From the NCBI GenBank assembly GCA_965219125.1, contig CBDCMO010000002.1:1426001-1490000 (forward strand): DNA of 64,000 bases. The letters run 5' to 3'. Below, one piece after another: positions 24,281 to 32,582 of the stretch (position 1 is its first letter; each line of letters begins with the position of its first letter). Source of the DNA: JBBSOK01 sp965219125 (GTDB lineage: Bacteria; Bacteroidota; Bacteroidia; Flavobacteriales; Flavobacteriaceae). Made by a program: the position numbers and the translations under genes. Below the pieces are notes generated by a model. That model worked only from the letters and a program-made list of their open reading frames with translations, was not told where the DNA came from and did no database searches.

Positions 24281-25354
24281 TTACACATCAAAATCTACTT
24301 TCACTTTTTCCGAAGTTGGCACTGCTTGGCAACTCAATACCAAGTTTTGTGAAACTTCTTTATCGCTTAATGCGTAATTTATTTTCATCTCTACGCTGCC
24401 TTCCAAAATTTCGCATTTGCAAGTGCTGCAAACCCCGCCTTTACAGGCAAAAGGTAAATCGGCACCTGCGGCCAAGGCGGCATCGAGAATATTATCAAAA
24501 TCTTTAGTCATTGTAAACTGGAATTCCTTCCCGGCATCTACAATAGTCACTTCTACGCCTTCCACATTTTGCTTTGCCAAACGCTCTTGGCGCGCAATAT
24601 CTTCATCAGACAAGCCTGTTACAAATAATTCGAAATGTAAATTTTCCTTTGGTAATCCTGCTTCAACCAAATAATTGGATACGTAATTTATCATTTTTTC
24701 GGGACCGCAGAGAAAAACTTCGTCGGTATCTGGAATATCGATGAAGGTTTTTGTGAGCACTTTCATTTTGCCATCATCAAACCTACCGTTCAACAATTCT
24801 ATATCTCGTCGTTCTTTGGTTAGGAAATAATAAATTTCGAATCTTCCGAAGTATTCGTTTCGCAATTGCTCCAATTCTTCTTTAAATATAATGGATTTTG
24901 CGGTTTTATTCACATAAAAAAGCTTGCAGGTTGAGTTTGGCTCAACAGACAAATGGCTTTTTACCATTGAAAGTACGGGCGTAATGCCGCTTCCCGCTGC
25001 AAAGAATAGATAATTTTTAGCTTTTGTTGGCTGCACTGCTACACCAAATGTTCCGCTTGGCGCCATAACTTCAATAATGTCGCCAGCTTTGAGCGTTTCA
25101 TTAACGTATGTGGAAAATTTACCCCCAAGAATTTGTTTTACAGCAACTTTCCAACTTCCATCGTTCGGACTCGAACAAAGGCTATAGGAACGGCGCACGT
25201 CTTCATCATTTATATCTGCTTTTAAGGTAAGATGTTGCCCTTGACGGAAATGGAATTTATTTAATATTTCTGAGGGAATATCAAAATCTATCACTGAGCA
25301 ATCGTCAGTTTCTTTATAAATATCCTTTATTTTAACTTTATGAAATTCTGCCAC
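24281..25354 (-). CDS. paaE: Phenylacetyl-CoA epoxidase reductase subunit PaaE
   Basis: 357 residues. The N-terminal FAD-binding domain (about 1-100) has RQGQHLTLKADINDEDVRRS with the RxYS motif (RRSYSLCSSPND). The NAD(P)-binding domain (about 105-230) contains FFAAGSGITPVLSMV and EVFLCGPEKMI. The C-terminal 2Fe-2S plant-type ferredoxin domain (about 265-357) has CKGGVCSTCKCEI and a final cysteine (LSCQ). It transfers electrons from NADPH to PaaA. It is the first gene after the TetR gene and has a clear regulated promoter 24 bp before its ATG. Confidence 0.95.
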   Translation of the reverse strand: MAEFHKVKIKDIYKETDDCSVIDFDIPSEILNKFHFRQGQHLTLKADINDEDVRRSYSLCSSPNDGSWKVAVKQILGGKFSTYVNETLKAGDIIEVMAPSGTFGVAVQPTKAKNYLFFAAGSGITPVLSMVKSHLSVEPNSTCKLFYVNKTAKSIIFKEELEQLRNEYFGRFEIYYFLTKERRDIELLNGRFDDGKMKVLTKTFIDIPDTDEVFLCGPEKMINYVSNYLVEAGLPKENLHFELFVTGLSDEDIARQERLAKQNVEGVEVTIVDAGKEFQFTMTKDFDNILDAALAAGADLPFACKGGVCSTCKCEILEGSVEMKINYALSDKEVSQNLVLSCQAVPTSEKVKVDFDV

Positions 25355-25377
25355 AATGGTAATACTAATTAGGTTAA

Positions 25378-25409
25378 CAAAACTAACACTTGTTAGTTAG
25401 AAATGCAAA
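25378..25409 (-). promoter_or_regulatory. paaE promoter with an overlapping TetR-type operator palindrome
   Basis: On the minus strand: TTTG (25406-25409), 20 bp, then TAGTTTTG (25378-25385), a full match to the Bacteroidota TTTG / TAnnTTTG pattern and 24 bp before the paaE ATG. The palindrome AACTAACA CT TGTTAGTT (25381-25398) is perfect and overlaps the -7 box and spacer, so a bound TetR dimer would block the promoter. No second copy was seen in the window. Confidence 0.75.
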
Positions 25410-25477
25410 TGGTTTAACATTTTTTAAAATGGAAATAAAAATAACATCAAGTTCCAACTGCTCTGAACCTGACACTT

Positions 25478-26050
25478 TTAAACAATACCTTTTATTAAAA
25501 CCGAAACCATATCTTTCTTCAAAATATTTACGTCTAGTTTTCCGCGTTTTTGATTCCATAAATAAAGGGTGCGAAGTGTTGAAAGTATCGAAAAGAGTAT
25601 TACTTCGGGATGGTTTGGTTTAATTTCGCCATTTGCAATGCCTTGTTTTATTATACTTCGGAAATTGTCCTCATAACTGTCTCGCATTACTATAAATTGA
25701 TCTAAATCTGACCCTTCCAAATGCATCCAATCGTTATTTAATGAAGCTAATGCGTTGGAATAATTTACGGTAATATCTATATGAAGTTCGATTACCTTTT
25801 CAACTTTATTAATTGCTGATGTGTTTTCTGCTAAAACATTTTCCATTCCAACCGTAAACTTTTGTGCAACTTCCAAAATAATAGTTGAAAGTATTTCCAG
25901 CTTGCCACTAATATGATTGTAAAGGCTTGATGCTTTTATATGTAGTTTTTCCGCAATATCGCGCATGGAAACAGCCTGAAAACCTCGCTCGAAAAAGAGT
26001 TGTGAAGCCGTGGCAATTATTTCTTCTTTGCGCGAAATTGTTTTCATCAA
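25478..26050 (-). CDS. TetR-family regulator, probable PaaR-like repressor
   Basis: 190 residues. The N-terminal HTH is clear: FFERGFQAVSMRDIAEKLHI, then KASSLYNHISGKLEIL. The rest is an all-helical ligand-binding domain. It lies immediately upstream of paaE and is transcribed toward it; the palindrome at 25381-25398 covers the paaE promoter. By analogy with other TetR-type paa repressors it would be released by phenylacetyl-CoA. That ligand is inferred. Either of two adjacent ATGs (26050 or 26047) could be the start. Confidence 0.85.
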   Translation of the reverse strand: MMKTISRKEEIIATASQLFFERGFQAVSMRDIAEKLHIKASSLYNHISGKLEILSTIILEVAQKFTVGMENVLAENTSAINKVEKVIELHIDITVNYSNALASLNNDWMHLEGSDLDQFIVMRDSYEDNFRSIIKQGIANGEIKPNHPEVILFSILSTLRTLYLWNQKRGKLDVNILKKDMVSVLIKGIV

Positions 26051-26126
26051 TACTGCAAGATAATAATTATGAAGATGAAAGTTTTAACTAGAAAGCTGTA
26101 ATTTTAGCTTTTTAAAATAATTGTAA

Positions 26127-26432
26127 ATGGGTTTATTAGATTTTTTGTTCGGAAACAAATCAAAGAAAATTAAAGATTTTAAAGGTCGCGGTGCTATTAT
26201 ATTGGATGTGCGTAGTAAAGCCGAGTATGAAAGCGGTTCAATTTCCGGTTCCAAAAATATTCCATTGGCCAACATTTCTTCAAAACTTTCTGAAATAAAA
26301 AAATGGAACAAACCCGTTATTACGTGTTGTGCAAGCGGAATGCGCAGCGTAAATGCAAGCGCTATTTTAAAAAGTAATGGCGTTGAAGTTATGAATGGTG
26401 GTAGTTGGTTTAATTTGAATAAAAAACTTTAG
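26127..26432 (+). CDS. Rhodanese-like domain protein
   Basis: 101 residues. A single small rhodanese domain: AIILDVRSKAEYESGSISGS, NIPLANISSKL, and the active-site loop VITCCASGMRSVNASAIL with the cysteine in CCASG. Such proteins carry sulfur or bind thiolates. Transcribed away from the TetR gene. No adjacent transporter or sulfur gene to specify its role. Confidence 0.9.
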   Translation: MGLLDFLFGNKSKKIKDFKGRGAIILDVRSKAEYESGSISGSKNIPLANISSKLSEIKKWNKPVITCCASGMRSVNASAILKSNGVEVMNGGSWFNLNKKL

Positions 26433-26503
26433 TCTTTCACTTCGGCTTCGCTCAGCCAAAAAATTAAGGAAAGGAATAAATAGTCTATTTTTTTAATTGT
26501 TTG

Positions 26504-26552
26504 AATTTCAGTTTTTTGTAGCTTTATAAGCACTAACCAAAAAACTGAAATT
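26504..26552. repeat. 15-bp perfect inverted repeat ending at the nuclease start codon
   Basis: Arms 26504-26518 (AATTTCAGTTTTTTG) and 26538-26552 (CAAAAAACTGAAATT) pair perfectly around a 19-nt loop. The second arm abuts the ATG at 26553. The loop contains TAGCTTTA, a possible -7 box, with TTTG just before the first arm at a spacing of 15. It may be an operator around the promoter or a 5'-UTR hairpin. Confidence 0.65.
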
Positions 26553-26879
26553 ATGTATCAATATAAAGCAAAAATCATCGGAGTTTATGACGGTGACACC
26601 GTAACAGCACTTGTAGATTTGGGATTTTACCATTCTCAACAAATGAAATTTCGCCTTTATGGCATTAATACGCCGGAAGTTCGTGGCGAAGAAAGGGAAC
26701 GTGGTTTGGTAGTTCGGGATATTGTTCGCGATATGATTTTGGACAAAGAAGTGACCATTAATTCCTTCAAAGATAAGCAGGAAAAATACGGTCGGTATCT
26801 TGCCAATATCATAATTGACGGGTTAGATTTAAATCTATGGTTAGTTGAAAACGGCCACGCAATGGAATATATGCTATAA
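26553..26879 (+). CDS. Thermonuclease (SNase-like) family protein
   Basis: 108 residues. Contains the staphylococcal-nuclease OB-fold motifs: KIIGVYDGDTVTALVDLG (calcium-binding Asp), the catalytic-arginine segment KFRLYGINTPEVRG, and DKQEKYGRYLANI with the second arginine. No signal peptide, so intracellular unless exported atypically. It is shorter than typical secreted nucleases (about 150 residues) and lacks the C-terminal helix extension. Its stop overlaps that of the convergent DUF4230 gene by 6 bp. Preceded by a perfect inverted repeat. Confidence 0.88.
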   Translation: MYQYKAKIIGVYDGDTVTALVDLGFYHSQQMKFRLYGINTPEVRGEERERGLVVRDIVRDMILDKEVTINSFKDKQEKYGRYLANIIIDGLDLNLWLVENGHAMEYML

Positions 26880-27488
26880 TTTCAATTTCTGAAAGTCTGC
26901 TTCAGTATTTACGGGCTCGCCTTGATATTTTAGCGTCCAACCCATACTATTTGTAAGAATATAGATTTTTGAAAGTTCTGCAATTAGACGGTTTTCGGCG
27001 TTTGTTACCAATTCAGATTTTTCAATTTGTTTGCGTAACGATCTTTCTACGTTATTCTTTATTTTGTTGTAATCACTAGCATCAAACTGGTTTAAATATT
27101 CTTGCTGAATATCATAATATTCAATATTTGGATTTATTGAAAGTTCATAATCAGGTATTTTGGTAATGTAAACTATCTTATTTTTTTCGTCAATTTGGGT
27201 TTCAACTTTACTTAAATCGTATGCGATTGTTGCTTTTGCATTTACAATTACAATCGCTTTCTTTTTGGATTCTACAAGTCCCAAAAACAATTCTTTCGTA
27301 TCCTTTTCGGTAAAAACCTGCGCATAACTGCCTTCTGTAACAATTAATTTACCAACATTTTTTAACTGTTTTTCAATTAAAGCGGTATTTGCTTCAACTT
27401 TTTGTCTTTCATCTTTTCCTTGTTCGCAATAGCGAAGTAAAAAAAATATAACACAAGCAATGACAATTCCGAAGAAAATTTTTCTCAT
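26874..27488 (-). CDS. DUF4230 domain protein, membrane-anchored
   Basis: 204 residues. The N-terminal hydrophobic segment (about 3-20, IFFGIVIACVIFFLLRY) anchors the protein. The remainder matches DUF4230: NVGKLIVTEGSYAQVF, ATIAYDLSKVETQIDEKNKI, VYITKIPDYELSINPNIEYY and the C-terminal helix SLRKQIEKSELVTNAENRLI. It is probably periplasmic or exterior to the inner membrane. Function unknown. It ends with a 6-bp overlap with the convergent nuclease gene. Confidence 0.82.
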   Translation of the reverse strand: MRKIFFGIVIACVIFFLLRYCEQGKDERQKVEANTALIEKQLKNVGKLIVTEGSYAQVFTEKDTKELFLGLVESKKKAIVIVNAKATIAYDLSKVETQIDEKNKIVYITKIPDYELSINPNIEYYDIQQEYLNQFDASDYNKIKNNVERSLRKQIEKSELVTNAENRLIAELSKIYILTNSMGWTLKYQGEPVNTEADFQKLKL

Positions 27489-27560
27489 TATTTAGCAAGG
27501 GGATTTAATATTTGAGATTTTTCAAATCTTTGCTCAAAAATAGTGTTTTTAGAAATGCAA

Positions 27561-27590
27561 AAACCCCAAAGATTTTATAAACCTTTGGGA
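27561..27590 (-). terminator. Rho-independent terminator after the caspase-like gene
   Basis: Read on the minus strand, CCCAAAG (27583-27589) and CTTTGGG (27565-27571) form a 7-bp stem with an 11-nt loop, followed by GTTTTT. It lies 24 bp downstream of the caspase gene's stop codon. Confidence 0.75.
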
Positions 27591-27613
27591 TTAAAATTTT
27601 AGAAAACTACCGC

Positions 27614-30600
27614 TTAATTCTTCACACTTATCGGAAAATCTTGTCCAAACCCGAAACTTGCCGGATATTGTGCGCTTCCTCTATATTTTCCAGATACTTC
27701 CGGAACTTGACTTTCTAAATATGCTTTTAGCTCATTTACCGTAATTCTGCCGTCGCCGCTGTCTGCTTTTCCACTAAGGGCTTGAAGCAAAACGTATGTG
27801 AAAACGCCGTGTCCAATTTCATCAAACTCAGTTGCAAATTGTTCGCTGCCACTTGCTGTAAGCCAATGTGTGCCTGTACTTCTGGCAAGTTGCGCTATTG
27901 CTTTTTCCTCTGCCGCTCCTCTAGATGCAATTGCCGTTAAAGCGCCTCCACTTTGGCAAGCATCTAAAATATAAAGTTGCTTTTGTGCTGGGATTGATGC
28001 CGAAAGTTCTTTTAAAAGGTCGGCTGAAATTCCTTTTGCTGCAATAGATTCATCCGCACCATAAATCTGCGTTACATCATGCGGCACCAAATAAAATGTT
28101 TTACTTTCATCTCCAGTCACCATTCCATGACCGGCAAAATAAAATATAAAAACATCCTGCGGATTTGCCTTTGAAGCTATTTCCTTAAACGTCTGCAACA
28201 TCTTATCCTTATTGGCTTCGTCGTTTTTTATGTAGTAATTATTTACTTTGCTGGTTATAGATTTCATCCCAAAATCTATTGCATCTTTAAATCCTGTAGC
28301 ATCTGCCACTGCATAATTTAGGTTGTATTTTGGATTTTTGTAACTATCTATTCCCACAACCATTAAATATAATTGAATGCCAGCAGGTTTTATAATTTCC
28401 TCCTTTTTCTGTGTATATTCTACTGAAATTACTTGCGGCGCGCTTTCAGTATTTTGACTGTTTATGGCCACGGCTTTAAACGTATTTTCACCTTCCAAAA
28501 GCGTTAAATTAAAAACCTTTTTAGTTTCGGCTGGCGTATCATCTTCAACAGTAAGATTGCGCGTACCGGTTGAAACTAATTTGTTATTGTGATATAATCT
28601 TACTTCTGAAATTTTATCACCTTTTGCAAAACCTTCAACCGTTATTTTTGCCGATGGATTTTCAGTTTTTACAACCGAAACCGCATCTTCAACCGTTAAA
28701 TTTCTTGTTCCTTCGGAATAAATTATTGAAACGGTTGGCGGATTTTTAATATTATCGATATCTATTTCCGGCTTTTCTATTTTTTCACCTTTAAGTGTGT
28801 TATATAAAAGTCTTGGTGTGTAAAATTTATCGAAAACCTGATCCAACGGAATTGTTTCACGACCGCGAACAAAAGCAACTCTGTCCCACGCATTTTGTGA
28901 TCCTTCAAAAAGACCTTCGGGCGTGTGCGCAACCCATTCGCCATCAAGAAAAAGGATTAATCTTAAAATTTCAGTTGGACTATTTATATTAAAAAACTTA
29001 ATTGAGCCGTCCGAAATTTGCGCATAAACTTCATCTGAAACAAATGAAACACGCGCATTATAAAGTTCTTTGAAGTTTTTACTTTCACTTTCCAACTTAC
29101 CAGTTTGTAGATTATAAATTTTTGTTCCTATTTCCTTTGTGAAGAAAATCAGTTTCGTTTCGCTTGGGTTTAAGGCGAATTCAGCCAAATAATCTGCTTC
29201 CGGAATTGAGAAACTTCTAAGTATTTCACCCGAAGTAGTATTAATAATATCAGCGTTTTTGGTATCTAAATTTATTGCCAATAATTCTTTTCCACCTTTA
29301 ATATGATACAGATTTCTGTAGCTATTGGGTTTACTCCAAAGAAGTTTTTTTGTTTCAATATTATAATAATCTAACCTTTCTTTATATTCTTCGTCAAAAA
29401 CAATTTCGTCGCTAATGCCAACGGCAATTCCCTTTCCGGTTGGCGAAATATCTAAAAATGCCTGCTCTGCTTTTCGAACATTTCCAATAGGTATTATTGC
29501 CACTTTCTGATTACTTTCAACATTTAAAATTGAAATTGTATTATCTTTTACAAAACCCAAAAGTTTGCTGTCGGCATTAAAACTTGCGGTATTTGAGTTT
29601 TTATCAAAATCTGTTGTTAGCGTTTTAAAACTATCCTTGTTTCCTGGAATAAATTGTTTAATACCTTCCTTGTCATTTCGGGTAATGTAATATGCAAGAT
29701 TTCCTTCGGAATTAACCGCAATGTCGCCATACAAGGAATATTTATCCGTGAAATTTGGATTGTACTTGGTTGATTGAACAGTCGAAGAATTGGCGAATAG
29801 CGAATAAATTTTACCACTAATATCTGAAGAAAATAGAGAAGCAGCATTATCATTTTTTGAAAAAACAACGTTTTGCGAATTTAAAACCGCCGAACCAAAA
29901 GAAGCTACCGGAATTTCAGAATAGCGCTTGTATTTCTTGTAATTTCCCTGCCCAAATAATTCGTCATTCTCATTTACATAAACATAATCTTTATCGGCAA
30001 TTATTGAACCTTTATTGAATTTATTATAGATTACACCTTTAACTTCGCCAGTATCGGCATTCAATTCTATAATTGGTGTTTTTAAATAGGAAACCCAAAG
30101 CGAACTACTTTCTTCGGAAATAGCGATTTTTCCAAAAAAACTTTTCAGCGCTCGATTTGTATTTTTTTCAACTACCAATGTTTTTTCCCAAACAGCTTTG
30201 CCAGAAGTTGCGCTAAACCGAACTACTTTTAAGTGTGTCTCGTCTAATAAATAAGTATAAATTTGATCGTAATTTTTGAAGAAACCGAGAGGTGCTTCGT
30301 TCATTGCGGAATATTCTTTCTTTACTACATCGTAAAATTGATTGTTTCGTAAACTGCTTTTTATCCACGCATAATCTTCATTTCCTAAAAACTCGAAACC
30401 TTCAGCTTGTGGATTTGGAAACTTGGCACCACCAATTTTTTGCAATGCGCCAGTTACCGGATTTAGGGTGTTCATTGCCACATCGTCAAAATCGCCCGTA
30501 AGAAAATAAACCAACTTATCAACTTTTCGAAATGCTACATTTTGAACTTCTGATGTTGAAGGATATCTTTTTACTTCAACTAAAGATGTATTATCAAAAA

Positions 30601-30892
30601 CAACTATTTCTTTTTTCGAAGCGAGATATGTTTTTCCCGAAATATCATCTAAAGTAAGGTCTCTTGCGTGTTCTGGAATATCTATTGTTTTCAATAAAAT
30701 ACCCGTTTTTTTATCCCAAAATTTTAAGGTTTTATCATCAAAACTTCCGTAGCTAATTACTAGGTTTCTAGGTTCATCAAAAAGCATTTTTGTAACATAA
30801 CCGCTATGTGCAGCTTGTATAGCAATGCGAGAATCTTGTGCTTGTACAAATATGGAAACAAGCAAACAGCATAAAAAGGCGAGTTTTTTCAT
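27614..30892 (-). CDS. Exported caspase-family peptidase with a beta-propeller-like N-terminal region
   Basis: 1092 residues from the ATG at 30892 (MKKLAFLCCLLVSIFVQAQ signal peptide). A start seven codons upstream is possible but would overlap the papain-like gene. Residues about 20-690 have repeating strands of WD40/quinoprotein type (KFWDKKTGILLKTID, LLWSKPNSYRNLYHI). Two immunoglobulin-like segments follow (about 720-830), both starting at a TRNLTVED motif. The C-terminal caspase domain (about 840-1092) has the His in FYFAGHGMVTG (about 922) and the Cys in YILDACQSGGAL (about 979). Read-through expression from the 1-bp-adjacent papain-like gene is likely. The target is unknown. Confidence 0.88.
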   Translation of the reverse strand: MKKLAFLCCLLVSIFVQAQDSRIAIQAAHSGYVTKMLFDEPRNLVISYGSFDDKTLKFWDKKTGILLKTIDIPEHARDLTLDDISGKTYLASKKEIVVFDNTSLVEVKRYPSTSEVQNVAFRKVDKLVYFLTGDFDDVAMNTLNPVTGALQKIGGAKFPNPQAEGFEFLGNEDYAWIKSSLRNNQFYDVVKKEYSAMNEAPLGFFKNYDQIYTYLLDETHLKVVRFSATSGKAVWEKTLVVEKNTNRALKSFFGKIAISEESSSLWVSYLKTPIIELNADTGEVKGVIYNKFNKGSIIADKDYVYVNENDELFGQGNYKKYKRYSEIPVASFGSAVLNSQNVVFSKNDNAASLFSSDISGKIYSLFANSSTVQSTKYNPNFTDKYSLYGDIAVNSEGNLAYYITRNDKEGIKQFIPGNKDSFKTLTTDFDKNSNTASFNADSKLLGFVKDNTISILNVESNQKVAIIPIGNVRKAEQAFLDISPTGKGIAVGISDEIVFDEEYKERLDYYNIETKKLLWSKPNSYRNLYHIKGGKELLAINLDTKNADIINTTSGEILRSFSIPEADYLAEFALNPSETKLIFFTKEIGTKIYNLQTGKLESESKNFKELYNARVSFVSDEVYAQISDGSIKFFNINSPTEILRLILFLDGEWVAHTPEGLFEGSQNAWDRVAFVRGRETIPLDQVFDKFYTPRLLYNTLKGEKIEKPEIDIDNIKNPPTVSIIYSEGTRNLTVEDAVSVVKTENPSAKITVEGFAKGDKISEVRLYHNNKLVSTGTRNLTVEDDTPAETKKVFNLTLLEGENTFKAVAINSQNTESAPQVISVEYTQKKEEIIKPAGIQLYLMVVGIDSYKNPKYNLNYAVADATGFKDAIDFGMKSITSKVNNYYIKNDEANKDKMLQTFKEIASKANPQDVFIFYFAGHGMVTGDESKTFYLVPHDVTQIYGADESIAAKGISADLLKELSASIPAQKQLYILDACQSGGALTAIASRGAAEEKAIAQLARSTGTHWLTASGSEQFATEFDEIGHGVFTYVLLQALSGKADSGDGRITVNELKAYLESQVPEVSGKYRGSAQYPASFGFGQDFPISVKN

Positions 30893-30893
30893 A

Positions 30894-32417
30894 TTATAAA
30901 TGTGAAATTTCAACCATCATTGGCACAACATATCCTTTAGCGCCATCCTTCACCTTAAAACCTGGATCGCCGGAAGCATATTGAACCATGTTTTTATCAA
31001 TTAATTTATCGCCCAAAGCCGCTTTTATTTTTGACGTTAAACCGCCAGAAGTATTTTGCATTACCTGAAGTAATTCTGCTTGGTTCAATTCTTCTTGGCT
31101 GAAAAGTATAAGTAAATAATCGGTTCCTGCGGCGCTATCCATTTTAATTATTTTCTTTTCAGATGGAAAAGCAAATTCAGAATTTGCACCTATTAACGGC
31201 GACATTCCATTTTCAAAAGGTAAAATTTTATTTATTTTTTGAGAAAGGTCTGTAGCAAAAGCATAGATATAACCTTCATTTACATTCTTAAGATAAAAAC
31301 GAAAACGGGTATTGCTTGGGTACGCTTCTGTCATTCTATAGGCAACCAAACCTTCGCCTTCAACATCATCTTCAACAACAAGATTTCTGGTTGAAACTCT
31401 TGTAACAGTCATTCCTTCTCCATTATTTTGTTCAAAGCGCAAACTTCCTTCCGGTAATTTTTGAGCAATTGGACTCGGGTCTGGCTTAGGGATAGGTTTT
31501 GGTTCTGGTTTTGGATCTACTTTAGGTTCCGGTTTTGGATCCGGTTTAATATCATCATCCTTTTTTTTATAATAACTGTAAGGTTGCAAAGCGCCCAAAC
31601 ACCATTTGTCATAAACATCATACGGAATCCAGATATAACCACCATCGCCCCATTGCGTGCTCCAACTATTTAAAACCCGAAAACAGCCGCCTTCATAATT
31701 ATCATCATAACCAATTGCTACCATTGCATGCTGACCGTGCTTTTTTGCTTGCGTGCCTTCATCTGTTGGCACAGTCCTCCAAACTTTTTTTGAAAGGCCA
31801 AAACTTTCTGGTAATTTCATACCGATAAGAACCGGATAGCCTTCAGAAAGTGCTTTTTTCGTAGCATTTACTCGAACCATTGGCGCTTGCTCATCATAGA
31901 AAAAAAGCGTTTGATAATCGCGAATTCTATAATCTATAGCTTCCAATTGCGCTTCTTGTGTAATATTAGGATTGCATTGGTACGGAACTGTTTTTAAAGT
32001 TGGCACTCCCATAACCTTTAAAGCTTCCATCCCCAATTTTGGGTTAGCCCCCAGCTGGCAATTTGTATCTTCCTCATTTTTAATTGCGTAATAAACAAAA
32101 GAGGGTGAAAGCGCTGCATCCGTAATTTTTTGCTTATCTGTAATATTATAATCCTTTGCCAGCATGGTGGTTCGCAAACCATAAGCGGCAGCAAAGGCAA
32201 CACACGTACCATATTGACCTTGGTTGCCAGGAATTGGCGTGTATTTTTCCAAGGAATAAGAACTTGGTAAATTATCATACGTACCCTCAGTAAATTGCAC
32301 TTTATACGGGATACTTCTGTAAGATGCCTCGTCCCATATCATCCCAGTACCATATTGGGCTTGGGCGAATATTACACTGCAAAACAACAGTGCAATAATG
32401 TAGCTGAATTTTTTCAT
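30894..32417 (-). CDS. Papain-like (C1) peptidase with a C-terminal DUF4384-like domain
   Basis: 507 residues with a signal peptide (MKKFSYIIALLFCSVIFAQA). The C1 peptidase core (about 55-270) has the cysteine in GNQGQYGTCVAFAAAYGLR, the histidine in KKHGQHAMVAIGYDDN, and the asparagine in FRVLNSWSTQWGDGGYIW. A proline/lysine/aspartate linker of about 26 residues (DPKPEPKVDPKPEPKP) joins a C-terminal domain (about 320-507) resembling DUF4384. TRNLVVEDDVEGEG (about 343) matches repeats in the neighbouring caspase protein. Separated from the caspase gene by 1 bp, so surely co-expressed. Confidence 0.88.
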   Translation of the reverse strand: MKKFSYIIALLFCSVIFAQAQYGTGMIWDEASYRSIPYKVQFTEGTYDNLPSSYSLEKYTPIPGNQGQYGTCVAFAAAYGLRTTMLAKDYNITDKQKITDAALSPSFVYYAIKNEEDTNCQLGANPKLGMEALKVMGVPTLKTVPYQCNPNITQEAQLEAIDYRIRDYQTLFFYDEQAPMVRVNATKKALSEGYPVLIGMKLPESFGLSKKVWRTVPTDEGTQAKKHGQHAMVAIGYDDNYEGGCFRVLNSWSTQWGDGGYIWIPYDVYDKWCLGALQPYSYYKKKDDDIKPDPKPEPKVDPKPEPKPIPKPDPSPIAQKLPEGSLRFEQNNGEGMTVTRVSTRNLVVEDDVEGEGLVAYRMTEAYPSNTRFRFYLKNVNEGYIYAFATDLSQKINKILPFENGMSPLIGANSEFAFPSEKKIIKMDSAAGTDYLLILFSQEELNQAELLQVMQNTSGGLTSKIKAALGDKLIDKNMVQYASGDPGFKVKDGAKGYVVPMMVEISHL

Positions 32418-32582
32418 AATGTTGAATTTAGTTTTTACATTATAAAATAACAGCGATTTTTCAGGATTTGGAATAAGGCAAGTGTCGTATATTTCGGAAA
32501 GACATTAGGGATTTGACAAAAGAAATCAGATATTTATAACTTAATTTTCACGAATACCAAATGAATATTGCCTATTGCCAGA

